Shown: positions 26,946 to 35,530 of the stretch, one piece after another
Layout of the letters: every line of letters starts with the position of its first letter
How positions within the stretch are numbered: position 1 is the stretch's first letter
From: Roseovarius mucosus
GTDB taxonomy: Bacteria; Pseudomonadota; Alphaproteobacteria; Rhodobacterales; Rhodobacteraceae
NCBI RefSeq assembly: GCF_002080415.1
Contig: NZ_CP020474.1
Location: 2,245,501 to 2,309,500, forward strand
DNA length: 64,000 nt
Direction: 5' to 3'
Notes under the pieces: model-generated
Seen by the model: the letters and a program-made list of their open reading frames with translations, nothing else
What the model was told of the DNA's origin: nothing
Databases searched by the model: none
Made by a program: the position numbers and the translations under genes

Positions 26946-28073
26946 ATGCGCACAGACCTAGCCGGACTATTGGTTGTTTCCGTCGAACAGGCCGTCGCCG
27001 CCCCCTATGCCTCTGGTCGTTTGGCAGAGGCTGGGGCGCGCGTGATCAAGGTCGAGCGGCCCGAAGGTGATTTCGCGCGCGGCTATGATGCGCTGGTTCA
27101 TGGCGAGAGCGCCTATTTCGTCTGGCTCAACCGGGGCAAGGAATCACTCTGTCTCGACCTGAGACAAGAGGCAGACCGCGCGCTGATGGAGCGCATGCTG
27201 GCGCGGGCGGATATCTTCATTCAGAACCTCGCACCGGGGGCGATTGACCGTCTGGGATTTGCCCCCGACCGACTGCGTGCCGATTACCCGCGTCTTATCA
27301 CCGTCTCGATTTCAGGCTATGGCGAAGACGGCCCGCTCGCAGACCTCAAGGCGTATGACCTTTTGGTGCAGGCCGAAACCGGCCTCTCGTCGATCACCGG
27401 CAATGAGCATGGACTGGCGCGCACCGGCGTTTCGGTTTGTGACATTGCGGCGGGAATGACCGCCTATCAGGCCATTCTAGAGGCACTGATCGGGCGCGCG
27501 ACAACCGGCGTGGGGCGGCATATCGCGGTGTCGCTCTTTCATGCGTTGGGCGACTGGATGAATGTGCCCTATCTGCAATATGCCTATGGCGGCAAGGTGC
27601 CGCCGCGTGCGGGCCTCAACCATCCCACCATCGCACCCTATGGCGTGTATCAGGGCAGCGATGGCAAGGCGGTGCTGATTTCAATCCAGAACGAGCGCGA
27701 ATGGGCGGTGTTCTGCGAGGCGATATTGGGCGATGCCGCGCTGGCCCGTGATCCGCGGTTTGACAGCAATTCAGCCCGTGTTGCCAATCGGGCAGCGTTG
27801 GATGCGATCCTGCGGCCTATCTTTGCGGCTCTCACTCGCGATGCCATGGCAGACCGCCTGCGCGCCGCGCGTATCGCCTATGGCCGCGTCAGTGAGATGG
27901 AGGACCTCGTCACCCATCCGCAAAATCGTCACGTCACCGTCGAGACCCCCTCTGGCCCGGTGCAGATGCTGGCCCCCGGCGCGCAGATGGATGGGTGTGA
28001 TGCCACTCTGGGTGCTGTGCCCGCCCTTGGTGCGCATACCGATACCTTGCGCCAAGAGTTTGGCGATGACTGA
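26946..28073 (+). CDS. CaiB/BaiF-family CoA-transferase
   Basis: 375 residues, class III CoA-transferase. Key features: LLVVSVEQAVAAPYASGRLAEAGARVIKVERPEGD at the N-terminus, LNRGKESLCLDLR, and LKAYDLLVQAETGL near residue 139, where the aspartate is the expected catalytic residue. AGAGG precedes ATG 26946; longer in-frame extensions run into the LysR gene. It would load CoA onto a short acid that the hydratase and dehydrogenase on the other side then process. Overlaps the methyltransferase gene by 8 nt. Confidence 0.9.
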   Translation: MRTDLAGLLVVSVEQAVAAPYASGRLAEAGARVIKVERPEGDFARGYDALVHGESAYFVWLNRGKESLCLDLRQEADRALMERMLARADIFIQNLAPGAIDRLGFAPDRLRADYPRLITVSISGYGEDGPLADLKAYDLLVQAETGLSSITGNEHGLARTGVSVCDIAAGMTAYQAILEALIGRATTGVGRHIAVSLFHALGDWMNVPYLQYAYGGKVPPRAGLNHPTIAPYGVYQGSDGKAVLISIQNEREWAVFCEAILGDAALARDPRFDSNSARVANRAALDAILRPIFAALTRDAMADRLRAARIAYGRVSEMEDLVTHPQNRHVTVETPSGPVQMLAPGAQMDGCDATLGAVPALGAHTDTLRQEFGDD

Positions 28074-28755
28074 GGCGCTGGATACATCTGCGCGCCTTTT
28101 GACGATCCTTGCCGACATCGGCGCGCGTGATGTGCTCGACATCGGCTGTGGCCACGGGGCATTGTCGCGCACCCTGTGGCGCGCAGGCTATACTGTGACC
28201 GGAATAGACCCCGCGCCCGAGGCTGTGGCCGCCGCGCGCATGGCTGTGCCCGAGGGTCGCTTTGTGCAAGGCGGGGCCGAGGCATTGCCCTTTGCGACAG
28301 CATCCTTTGACGCCTGTATCTTCCTTAATTCGCTGCATCACGTGCCCGTACCGCTGATGCAGGCCGCGTTGCGCGAGGCCTTGCGCGTGCTGCGCCCCGG
28401 TGGCGAATTGATGATTGTCGAGCCCGTGGCAGAGGGTGCGTTTTTCGAGGTGATGCGCCCGGTCGAGGACGAGACAGAGATACGGCACGCGGCGATTCGG
28501 GCAATAGACGCGCTGTTGGCGGCTCGCGTGGCCATCGGCCCTGCGCCCGTCACCTATGAACGGCCGACACCGATGGCTGATCTAGAGGCCTTTATCGCCT
28601 CCCTTGCCCGTGTCGATCCTGCCCGCCGCGCGCTGGCCGAGGCGCAGCGTGAAACACTCGGACGGCTTTTTGCGGCGCATGTCAGCGTCGGGCCAAAAGG
28701 CCCAGAGTTGATCCAACCGCTACGCCTCTGGCGGTTGCGCGCCGCAAAACCCTAG
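28066..28755 (+). CDS. Class I SAM-dependent methyltransferase
   Basis: 229 residues. Motif I VLDIGCGHGALSRTL near 19-33, motif II VTGIDPAPEAV, motif III region LPFATASFDACIFLNSLHHVP and LRVLRPGGELMIVEP. UbiE/Methyltransf_11 type. Start ATG 28066 lies within the end of the CoA-transferase gene (8-nt overlap), so translation is coupled. Why a methyltransferase is bound to this acyl-CoA cluster is not clear. Confidence 0.87.
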   Translation: MTEALDTSARLLTILADIGARDVLDIGCGHGALSRTLWRAGYTVTGIDPAPEAVAAARMAVPEGRFVQGGAEALPFATASFDACIFLNSLHHVPVPLMQAALREALRVLRPGGELMIVEPVAEGAFFEVMRPVEDETEIRHAAIRAIDALLAARVAIGPAPVTYERPTPMADLEAFIASLARVDPARRALAEAQRETLGRLFAAHVSVGPKGPELIQPLRLWRLRAAKP

Positions 28756-28828
28756 GGGCCTGTCGCGTTAGGGGCTGGCATCTTATGTTTTTTTGTGCTT
28801 TTTTTCCCGCAGAGGGGAGAAATCGCAC

Positions 28829-29536
28829 GTGTTCAGCTTTGGCGACATCATGGCAGAGGCGCTGGCGCTGATCCTCAATTGGGATCGAAACCTAAGCGAG
28901 ATTGTCGTTCTATCGTTGCGCGTGACGCTGACTGCGGTTCTTTTGTCCTGTCTTATCGGGCTCCCGCTTGGGGCATTGGTGGGCGCGTTCCGCTTTCCGG
29001 GGCGCGCGGTTGTCACGGTGGTGCTCAATGCGTTAATGGGCCTGCCGCCGGTGGTGGTGGGGCTGTTCGTCTATCTCATGCTGTCGGCCTCTGGCCTCTT
29101 TGGTCCGCTTCAATTGCTCTACACGCCTGCGGCGATGATTATCGCGCAGACCATTTTGGTAACGCCCATCGTTGCCGCGCTCACCAAACAGGTGGTCGAA
29201 GATCTGCATGGCGAATATGCAGAGCAATTCGCCTCGATGGGCCTGCGCGCCTATCAGCGGGTCACAGCGCTTTTGTGGGATGCGCGCTATAGCTTGATGA
29301 CCGTGGCATTGGCGGGTTTTGGCCGCGCCGTGGCCGAGGTTGGCGCGGTGCTGATCGTGGGCGGCAATATCAATCACGTCACCCGTGTGATGACCACCAC
29401 CATCGCGCTTGAGACATCCAAGGGCAATCTGGAACTGGCGCTGGCGCTGGGCGTGTTGCTGCTGGTGATAGCCTTGCTGGTGAATGCGGTGGTCATGGCG
29501 CTTCGGGCCTCTGCGGTGCGTGCGGCCTATGCGTGA
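28829..29536 (+). CDS. tupB: Tungstate ABC transporter permease (TupB-like)
   Basis: 235 residues from GTG 28829, with AGGGGAG about 9 nt upstream; ATG 28850 and TTG 28793 are alternatives. Five to six transmembrane helices, with the binding-protein-dependent transport signature around EYAEQFASMGLRAYQRVTALLWDARYSL. Family: CysW/ModB/TupB. The call as tungstate rests on the TupA-type binding protein two genes on. Overlaps the ATPase gene by 8 nt. Confidence 0.87.
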   Translation: MFSFGDIMAEALALILNWDRNLSEIVVLSLRVTLTAVLLSCLIGLPLGALVGAFRFPGRAVVTVVLNALMGLPPVVVGLFVYLMLSASGLFGPLQLLYTPAAMIIAQTILVTPIVAALTKQVVEDLHGEYAEQFASMGLRAYQRVTALLWDARYSLMTVALAGFGRAVAEVGAVLIVGGNINHVTRVMTTTIALETSKGNLELALALGVLLLVIALLVNAVVMALRASAVRAAYA

Positions 29537-30299
29537 CACGGTGATGAGTATGACCCCGGCCAAGGTTGCCACGCAAGATAGTCTGCTCGCGGCGCGCGAT
29601 CTGTGCTTTCACGCGGGTGGCAAGCGTTTGATTGACAAGGTGTCAGTGGTAATTCCCGAAGGTCGGCGCACGCTTGTCATGGGGGCCAATGGCGCAGGCA
29701 AGAGCCTGCTATTGCGCCTTTTGCATGGGCTTTTGTCCGCCACGTCCGGGCAGATTCTATGGCAGGGTGCGGCCCCCGATGATCGGGCGCGGCGCACGCA
29801 GGCGATGGTCTTTCAGCGCCCCGTAATGCTGCGCCGCTCCGTGCTGGCCAATCTTAACTTCGCCCTTTCGGTGCATGGTGTCCGTGGGGCAGAGCGCGCA
29901 GAGCAAGCGGCGCGTGCCCTTGATATGGCTGGGCTGAGCGATCTGGCGCGGCATCCAGCGCGTGTGCTGTCGGGCGGCGAGCAACAGCGTCTTGCCTTGG
30001 CACGGGCGTTGATCTGTCAACCGCGTCTTCTGTTTCTAGATGAGCCCACCAGCAGCCTCGATCCCGCATCAACCCAGAGAATCGAGGATCTGATCAACGC
30101 CGCCCATGGGCGCGGTGTCACCATCGTCATGATCACACATGACATGGGCCAAGCGCGGCGCATGGGCGACGAGGTGATTTTCTTGCATGCCGGCCAAGTG
30201 GCTGAAAGCGGCCCGATTGACCAAGTTCTTGGCCACCCCAAGTCTGAGGCCGCGCGCGCTTGGACCCAAGGTCGGCTCTACACAAGTTCAACCTTTTGA
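29529..30299 (+). CDS. tupC: Tungstate ABC transporter ATP-binding protein (TupC-like)
   Basis: 256 residues from ATG 29529. Walker A MGANGAGKSLLLR, Q-loop MVFQRPVML, signature LSGGEQQRLALARAL, Walker B LLFLDEPTSSLDP, switch His in MITHDMG. Couples ATP hydrolysis to oxyanion import by TupB. Translationally coupled to tupB; tupA starts 25 nt downstream. Confidence 0.9.
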   Translation: MRDTVMSMTPAKVATQDSLLAARDLCFHAGGKRLIDKVSVVIPEGRRTLVMGANGAGKSLLLRLLHGLLSATSGQILWQGAAPDDRARRTQAMVFQRPVMLRRSVLANLNFALSVHGVRGAERAEQAARALDMAGLSDLARHPARVLSGGEQQRLALARALICQPRLLFLDEPTSSLDPASTQRIEDLINAAHGRGVTIVMITHDMGQARRMGDEVIFLHAGQVAESGPIDQVLGHPKSEAARAWTQGRLYTSSTF

Positions 30300-30324
30300 A
30301 ATCCAAACGAAACGGGAGTTTTTC

Positions 30325-31152
30325 ATGCTCAGACGTCACCTCTTTTCGCTTGCCGCCGGTGCGGCGCTTGCTTTGGGCCTTTCTGGCACTGTACAGGCGC
30401 AGGATCAGTTCATCGTGGTGCAATCCACCACCTCCACCCAGAATTCTGGGCTATTCGATCACCTTCTGCCGATTTTTCAGGACAAAACCGGCATCGAGGT
30501 GCGCGTCGTGGCCGTAGGCACCGGGCAGGCCATCAATAATGCGATGAATGGCGACGGCGACGTGCTCTTTGTCCATGCCAAGGCTTCTGAAGAGAAATTC
30601 GTGGCCGAAGGCCATGGGCTACAACGCTCTGACGTGATGTATAACGATTTCATCCTTGTTGGCCCCTCTGCCGATCCGGCGGGTATCGCCGGGACCAAGG
30701 ATATTGCGGCGGCTTTGACCAAGATCGCAGAGGTCGGTGCCCCCTTTGCCTCGCGTGGGGATGATAGCGGCACCCACAAGGCGGAATTGAAGCTCTGGAA
30801 AGAGGCGGGCGTTGATGCTGCTGCCGCGTCCGGCGGGTGGTATCGTGAAACCGGGTCCGGCATGGGCGCCACGCTGAATACTGGCACGGCCATGGGCGCG
30901 TATGTGCTGACCGACCGTGCCACGTGGATTTCCTTTGGCAACAAGGGTGAGTATCAAATTGCAGTCGAGGGCGATAATCGCCTCTTCAACCAATATGGCA
31001 TCATCCTTGTGAACCCGGAAAAGCATGCGAATGTTAAGGCCGAAGCCGGGCAGATGTTCATTGATTGGATTCTGTCGACCGAGGGGCAGCAGGCCATAGC
31101 TGATTACAAGATCGACGGTCAGCAATTGTTCTTCCCGAACGCAGAAGGCTAA
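30325..31152 (+). CDS. tupA: Tungstate-binding periplasmic protein (TupA-like)
   Basis: 275 residues with a signal peptide (LFSLAAGAALALGLSGTVQA). Mature start QSTTSTQNSGLFDHLLPIF matches the TupA oxyanion-binding TTTSTxxSGL segment, then GTGQAINNAMNGDGDVLFVHAK and VMYNDFILVGPSADPAGI. TupA proteins favour tungstate over molybdate; selectivity cannot be proven here. GGGAG lies 7 nt before ATG 30325. A strong hairpin follows the stop. Confidence 0.93.
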   Translation: MLRRHLFSLAAGAALALGLSGTVQAQDQFIVVQSTTSTQNSGLFDHLLPIFQDKTGIEVRVVAVGTGQAINNAMNGDGDVLFVHAKASEEKFVAEGHGLQRSDVMYNDFILVGPSADPAGIAGTKDIAAALTKIAEVGAPFASRGDDSGTHKAELKLWKEAGVDAAAASGGWYRETGSGMGATLNTGTAMGAYVLTDRATWISFGNKGEYQIAVEGDNRLFNQYGIILVNPEKHANVKAEAGQMFIDWILSTEGQQAIADYKIDGQQLFFPNAEG

Positions 31153-31178
31153 GCCAAGGCTGAACAGAGCTTTGAAAT

Positions 31179-31204
31179 GGGCGGGGTTTTCACTAACCCC
31201 GCCC
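31179..31204. terminator. Hairpin between convergent tupA and regulator genes
   Basis: GGGCGGGGTT (31179-31188), loop TTCACT, AACCCCGCCC (31195-31204): a perfect 10-bp GC-rich stem between two convergent stops. No long T-run on either side (AAAAATTT follows on plus), so termination may be imperfect, but placement argues for a shared terminator. Confidence 0.7.
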
Positions 31205-31236
31205 AAAAATTTACGCCGTAATCGAACAGCACGGTC

Positions 31237-32106
31237 TCAGGCGGAAATCCAGCGCACCGTCCCAAGCCCGTCCAGATCATAGCCGCCAAGCGCCTCGGCC
31301 TTGGCGATCATCGTCTCAGAGCGCATGAAGGCAACAAGGCGTTGCACCGGTTCAGTAAAATAGGCGCGGCGGTCGATGAGCAGGTCAAAGCGCTCTTGCA
31401 CCAAGGGGCGGAACACCAGCCGAAATTGCCGCGCCATGGATTCGATCCCAAGGGTGGCCTCGGCCTCGCCTGCGGCCACAGCGGCGGCGGCATCGCTTTC
31501 GGTATGGGCCGGGCTTGTCGGTGTCAGGATATCCCCCTGTGACAGCCCCGCCTCGGCCATCATCCTGTCAAAGAGCGCGGTCGTGCCGGCCCCCTCTTGC
31601 CGCAGGATCACGCGCCGCCCGCGCAGATCGCCAAACCCCTGCACCATATCTGCAACTGCAGGAGTCAGGATCAGGCCGCGCGCACGCGCAGCCCAGCCGA
31701 TCAGCACCGCGTCGCGCAGCCCGCGTGCCTCGAGCGCTGGAATATTCCAATCGGCATCGCCCGGAATATGCAGCCCCGTCAAAACGGCACGCCCTTCGGC
31801 AAAGACCTCCAGTCCGTCACAGCTTCCGTTCCACAGCGTTGCCAAACCCGCGCCGCTTTCGCGCAGGGACCAGTCCAGCAGCGGATCGTGAGAGCCGGTC
31901 ACAAGCGCGGGGCGCTCAGAGGGCAGGGTGACGCCCGTCCCCTCGATCCAGCACATCAACTCGTTATGGGGAAACAAGAGCTTGCCGGTGATCTTGCGAT
32001 GCGGGATCTCGCCGGTGGCGACCATGTCGTAAACCTTACGCTCCTTCACCCGAAGCAGGTCTGCGACCTCTTTCGTTGTCAGGTAGGCAGGAAGTTCACT
32101 GTCCAT
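31237..32106 (-). CDS. HTH regulator with PBP-like ligand domain, likely tungstate/molybdate-linked
   Basis: 289 residues. N-terminal excisionase/MerR-like HTH (YLTTKEVADLLRVKERKVYDMVATGEIPHRKITGKLLF, about residues 8-46). The remainder resembles a solute-binding protein of the molybdate/tungstate type lacking a signal peptide (LVTGSHDPLLDWSL, GRRVILRQEGAGTTALFDRM, AGEAEATLGIE). Such one-component sensors occur beside oxyanion transporters. Convergent with tupBCA, so it most plausibly senses intracellular tungstate or molybdate; not proven. Confidence 0.8.
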   Translation of the reverse strand: MDSELPAYLTTKEVADLLRVKERKVYDMVATGEIPHRKITGKLLFPHNELMCWIEGTGVTLPSERPALVTGSHDPLLDWSLRESGAGLATLWNGSCDGLEVFAEGRAVLTGLHIPGDADWNIPALEARGLRDAVLIGWAARARGLILTPAVADMVQGFGDLRGRRVILRQEGAGTTALFDRMMAEAGLSQGDILTPTSPAHTESDAAAAVAAGEAEATLGIESMARQFRLVFRPLVQERFDLLIDRRAYFTEPVQRLVAFMRSETMIAKAEALGGYDLDGLGTVRWISA

Positions 32107-32137
32107 GGGCTTTGACGATCACGCAAAAGGAGGATTG

Positions 32138-32179
32138 ATGCTGCGTTCCTACCGCATCTCTGCGCGGAAATCAGCATGA
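32138..32179 (+). other. Possible 13-codon leader ORF with strong ribosome-binding site
   Basis: AAAGGAGG followed after 4 nt by ATG opens a 13-codon frame (MLRSYRISARKSA) ending TGA at 32179, 85 nt before the first metallo-hydrolase gene and divergent from the HTH/PBP regulator. The Shine-Dalgarno is the best in the region, yet no longer ORF uses it. Could be a leader peptide or chance. Confidence 0.3.
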
Positions 32180-32263
32180 AACGCAGCCTTGTTTTGACTT
32201 GTATTTTGAGGCGTGCCAGATCATCATATTCACAAATGCGAATAAATGAGGGAGAGGGAAGCC

Positions 32264-33178
32264 ATGCGATTCAACCGACGTCAAGTTCTGGCGGCTATGG
32301 GGGCCAGCACGCTTGTCGGCCTGCCGCGCCCCAGCTTTGCCGCGATAGAGCTGACCTTGGGCGATGCCAAGATCACCACACTCAGCGATGGCAATCTTGT
32401 GCTGCCCATGGAGTTTTTGTTGGGCAACCTGCCCGCTACCGATGCCGCCCCTGTTCTGGCGCAGTACGGCATCACCGGCGACACGGTCGAGCCGCCCTGC
32501 AACCTGACACTGTTACAGGATGGCACGAACACGGTGCTATTTGATGCTGGGTCCGGGTCTGGTTTCATGCCCACAGCGGGCAAAATTCTAGATGCGCTTG
32601 GCGCCGTTGGCCTTGGTGCCGATGATATCACCCATGTTCTGTTTACCCATGCGCACCCTGATCACCTCTGGGGCGTGTTGGATGATTTCGACGATCCGGT
32701 GTTTGCCAATGCCAGCTATATGATCGGGCAGGCGGAATGGGATTACTGGACCGATCCCGCCACGGTTGACAGCATCGGCGCAGAGCGTGCCAGTTTTGCC
32801 GTGGGCGCGGCACGGCGGCTTGCGGCCATCGAGGATCAGATCGAATTCATCAGCGGCGGGCAAGAGGTGCTGCCGGGTATCCTCGCGCATGATACACCCG
32901 GTCACACGCCCGGCCATATCGCGTTTGAGGTTCGTCACGGCACCGAGGCGGCGCTGGTGGTGGGCGATGCCATCGGCAACGGGCATCTGGCCTTTGCGCG
33001 CCCCGATTGGCCCAGCGGATCGGATCAGGATGCCGAGACCGGGATTGCCACGCGCCTGCGGCTCTTGGATCAATTGGCGACCGATCAGATGGCGATGGTC
33101 GGCTTTCACCTGCCCGAGGGCGGGCTGGGCCGGGTAGAGCGCGATGGCGATGCCTATCGTTTCGTCACGGAGGTGTAA
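32264..33178 (+). CDS. Exported metallo-beta-lactamase-fold hydrolase
   Basis: 304 residues from ATG 32264 (GAGGGA upstream). N-terminus FNRRQVLAAMGASTLVGLP is a Tat-type signal. Complete zinc site: FTHAHPDHLWG (HxHxDH near 126-131), DTPGHTPGH, VVGDAIGN and GFHLPEGG. Periplasmic hydrolase of unknown substrate; resembles the MBL proteins found near quinoprotein and sulfur-oxidation systems, but no such genes are here. One nucleotide separates it from the second MBL gene. Confidence 0.87.
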   Translation: MRFNRRQVLAAMGASTLVGLPRPSFAAIELTLGDAKITTLSDGNLVLPMEFLLGNLPATDAAPVLAQYGITGDTVEPPCNLTLLQDGTNTVLFDAGSGSGFMPTAGKILDALGAVGLGADDITHVLFTHAHPDHLWGVLDDFDDPVFANASYMIGQAEWDYWTDPATVDSIGAERASFAVGAARRLAAIEDQIEFISGGQEVLPGILAHDTPGHTPGHIAFEVRHGTEAALVVGDAIGNGHLAFARPDWPSGSDQDAETGIATRLRLLDQLATDQMAMVGFHLPEGGLGRVERDGDAYRFVTEV

Positions 33179-33179
33179 G

Positions 33180-34130
33180 ATGTTGCGCGCGACGCTTTCC
33201 GCTCTTCTGCTTTGGTCTGGCAGTGTTGCACTGGCGAGTGAGGATATTGCTGACCAATATCCTGCGTCGCTGCTCTATTCCAAGCCTGTCGAAGTGATCC
33301 CGCATGTCTGGTCTGCCATCGGTGCCACCGCGCCGCCCACCTATGACAATGCCGGACATAACAACAACCTCAGCTTTATCGTGACTGGCGATGGGGTGGT
33401 GGTGATCAACGGTGGCGCGTCCTATGGATTGGCCAAGGCGCTGCACGCAGAGATCAAGGCGATCACCGATCAGCCGGTCAAGCTGGTGTTCAACGAGAAT
33501 GGCCAAGGTCATGCCATGCTGGGCAATTCCTATTGGGCCGAACAGGGCGTGCCGATTGTGGCGCATGTGGATGCGGCGGCCGAGTTCGAGAACCACGGCG
33601 GCGGTGATCTGGACGCGGCGCAGCGCGTGACCAAAGAGCGCGCCGAAAGCACTAGCGTGGTGCTGCCGACCGAAACCTTCACTGATGAGTATACTGTCGA
33701 GATGGGCGATTTCCGGATCGAGGCGCGCTATCTTGGCCCCGCTCACAGCCCCGGAGACATTGTCATCTGGCTGCCTGACCAAGGCCTTGTGATTTCCGGC
33801 GATATGGCGTTTCACGAACGAATGCTGCCAATCTTTGCCGATACGATCACGGCGGATTGGCTGGAAACTTGGGATGCTGAATTCGAGCCGCTGGGTGCCA
33901 CCTATGTGATCCCCGGTCATGGCCACCCGACCAACATGGATCAGGTGCGCCGCTACACCAAAGGCTATTTGGAACATCTGCGCGCCCAAATCCGCGCGCA
34001 TATCGACGCCGGCGGTGACTTGGCCGGGGCCTATTACGTCGACCAATCCGCCTATACCCACCTTGATACGTTCGAAGAACTGGCCACCAAAAATGCGGGC
34101 CGGGTCTATGAACAGATGGAATGGGAATAG
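33180..34130 (+). CDS. Exported MBL-fold protein with atypical first zinc motif (SoxH-like)
   Basis: 316 residues from ATG 33180, GGAGG 6 nt upstream. Signal peptide LRATLSALLLWSGSVALA. The fold motifs are recognisable: GAGHNNNLSFIV-like NAGHNNNLSFIV, LGPAHSPGDIVIWLP (His), VISGDMAFHERM (Asp), IPGHGHPT (His). The first motif, normally HxHxDH, reads NENGQGHAMLGN near residues 105-116, leaving only one of its ligands. So it may bind one metal or have changed chemistry. Operon with the preceding canonical MBL protein. Confidence 0.85.
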   Translation: MLRATLSALLLWSGSVALASEDIADQYPASLLYSKPVEVIPHVWSAIGATAPPTYDNAGHNNNLSFIVTGDGVVVINGGASYGLAKALHAEIKAITDQPVKLVFNENGQGHAMLGNSYWAEQGVPIVAHVDAAAEFENHGGGDLDAAQRVTKERAESTSVVLPTETFTDEYTVEMGDFRIEARYLGPAHSPGDIVIWLPDQGLVISGDMAFHERMLPIFADTITADWLETWDAEFEPLGATYVIPGHGHPTNMDQVRRYTKGYLEHLRAQIRAHIDAGGDLAGAYYVDQSAYTHLDTFEELATKNAGRVYEQMEWE

Positions 34131-34143
34131 AGCAGGATTGCAA

Positions 34144-34172
34144 AAGGCCCCCACGGTCGATGTGGGGGCCTT
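34144..34172. terminator. Bidirectional terminator between MBL gene and doeA
   Basis: AAGGCCCCCAC (34144-34154), loop GGTCGAT, GTGGGGGCCTT (34162-34172): 11-bp perfect stem flanked by A-rich and T-rich ends, midway between the convergent stops at 34130 and 34179. Confidence 0.88.
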
Positions 34173-34178
34173 ATTGGG

Positions 34179-35363
34179 TCAGTCCTTGACGAACATCTTG
34201 CGCGGGCGGTTGCAGAAGGTTTCCGCCGGGCCGCTTTCCTTGATCAGGATCGACTCGGTGATTTCCAAACCCCAGTCCGACATCCAGAGACCGGGCATGA
34301 AATGGAATGTCATTCCCGGTTCCAGCACGGTTTCATCCTCGGAGCGCAGCGAAATCGTGCGTTCGCCCCAGTCGGGCGGATAGCTCAGACCGATGGGATA
34401 GCCACAGCGCGCGCCGCGTTCGATGCCCGCCCGCTCCAACGGGGCGGCCAACGCATTGGCGATGTCACAGGCGCGGTTGCCTGCCTTTGCGGCCTCTAGC
34501 CCCGCTTCCAGCCCCTCGACCAGCGCCTTTTCCGCATCAAGCAGGAATTGCGGCGGCTTGCCCAGAAACAGCGTGCGGCAGAACGGCGTGTGATAGCGGC
34601 GGTAACAGCCGGAAATTTCAAAGAAGGTCGCTTCCCCCGTCGCAAACTCGCGCCCGTTCCATGTCAGATGCGGCGCTGCGGCATCCGAACCTGACGGCAA
34701 AAGCGGCACGATTGCGGGATAGTCGCCCCACGCGCCCTCTACCCCTCGGATGGCATCACGGAAAATCTCGGCCACGATTTCGTTCTTGGGAATGCCCGGC
34801 TCGACCCGTTCCATCAACCCGTCGGTGATCTTCTCCGAAATCAGCGCGGCCTTGCGCATGAAGCCAAGCTCTTCTTCGGATTTCACCGTGCGTTGCCAGT
34901 TGACCAGCGCGGTGGCGTCAAGGAATGTTGCCTCGGGCAGTTCCTCGCGCAGGGTCTGCATCGCCTTGGCCGAGAAATAGTAGTTGTCCATTTCCACGCC
35001 GATGCGTTTATCGGCAAGGCCCATACCCTTAAGTCGCTCTGCCAAATCCTGCATCGGGTGGCGTTCGGTCGACTGCACGTAATTGTCGGCATAGCCGATC
35101 ACGCGATCGTCCGTCATCCAGACCGTGCGCACACCGCCATTGGCATCCTGATTGCGGCCCCACCAGATTGGATCGGCCTCGGGAAAGACCAAAACGCCCT
35201 GATGCACATAGAACGACCAGCCATCATAGCCGGTCAGCCAATGCTGATTTGAAGGGTCGGTCACAAAGAGCGCGTCAAGGTCAAGGCGGGCCATGGCAGT
35301 GCGGGTCTTGTCCAACCGGCGCTGGTATTCCTGAGCCGAGAAGGGCAGGTCTTTTTCAATCAT
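34179..35363 (-). CDS. doeA: Ectoine hydrolase (DoeA/EutD, M24-like)
   Basis: 394 residues from ATG 35363. Creatinase/M24 fold, opens the ectoine ring to N-acetyl-2,4-diaminobutyrate. Family hallmarks: EYQRRLDKTRTAMARLDLDAL, TDPSNQHWLTGYDGWSFYVHQ near residue 40-60, WWGRNQDANGG and YVQSTERHPMQDL, which I recognise from DoeA. Divergent from eutB with a 167-nt control region. The partner deacetylase DoeB/EutE is not in the window. Alternative M24 roles (prolidase, DddP) fit less well with the neighbours. Confidence 0.88.
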   Translation of the reverse strand: MIEKDLPFSAQEYQRRLDKTRTAMARLDLDALFVTDPSNQHWLTGYDGWSFYVHQGVLVFPEADPIWWGRNQDANGGVRTVWMTDDRVIGYADNYVQSTERHPMQDLAERLKGMGLADKRIGVEMDNYYFSAKAMQTLREELPEATFLDATALVNWQRTVKSEEELGFMRKAALISEKITDGLMERVEPGIPKNEIVAEIFRDAIRGVEGAWGDYPAIVPLLPSGSDAAAPHLTWNGREFATGEATFFEISGCYRRYHTPFCRTLFLGKPPQFLLDAEKALVEGLEAGLEAAKAGNRACDIANALAAPLERAGIERGARCGYPIGLSYPPDWGERTISLRSEDETVLEPGMTFHFMPGLWMSDWGLEITESILIKESGPAETFCNRPRKMFVKD

Positions 35364-35530
35364 GTCGGGGGTCCGTCGTTGAAATATCCCCGCCATACTT
35401 GTGGCTTTGGAACAGGCCTGCCCCAAGAAAAACGCCCCGTTTTGTCGTTTTCAGACCATCCTGCGCCGCAGAGTTGACGCTAGGCTCGCTCCAGCGCACT
35501 CTGCCCGCACCCTAAACAAGGAAGACCCTC

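Noticed and set aside
34179..35363. DMSP lyase DddP as the identity of the M24 protein
   Set aside because: DddP shares the fold, but the WLTGYDGWSFYVHQ and YVQSTERHP segments and the eut neighbours favour ectoine hydrolase.
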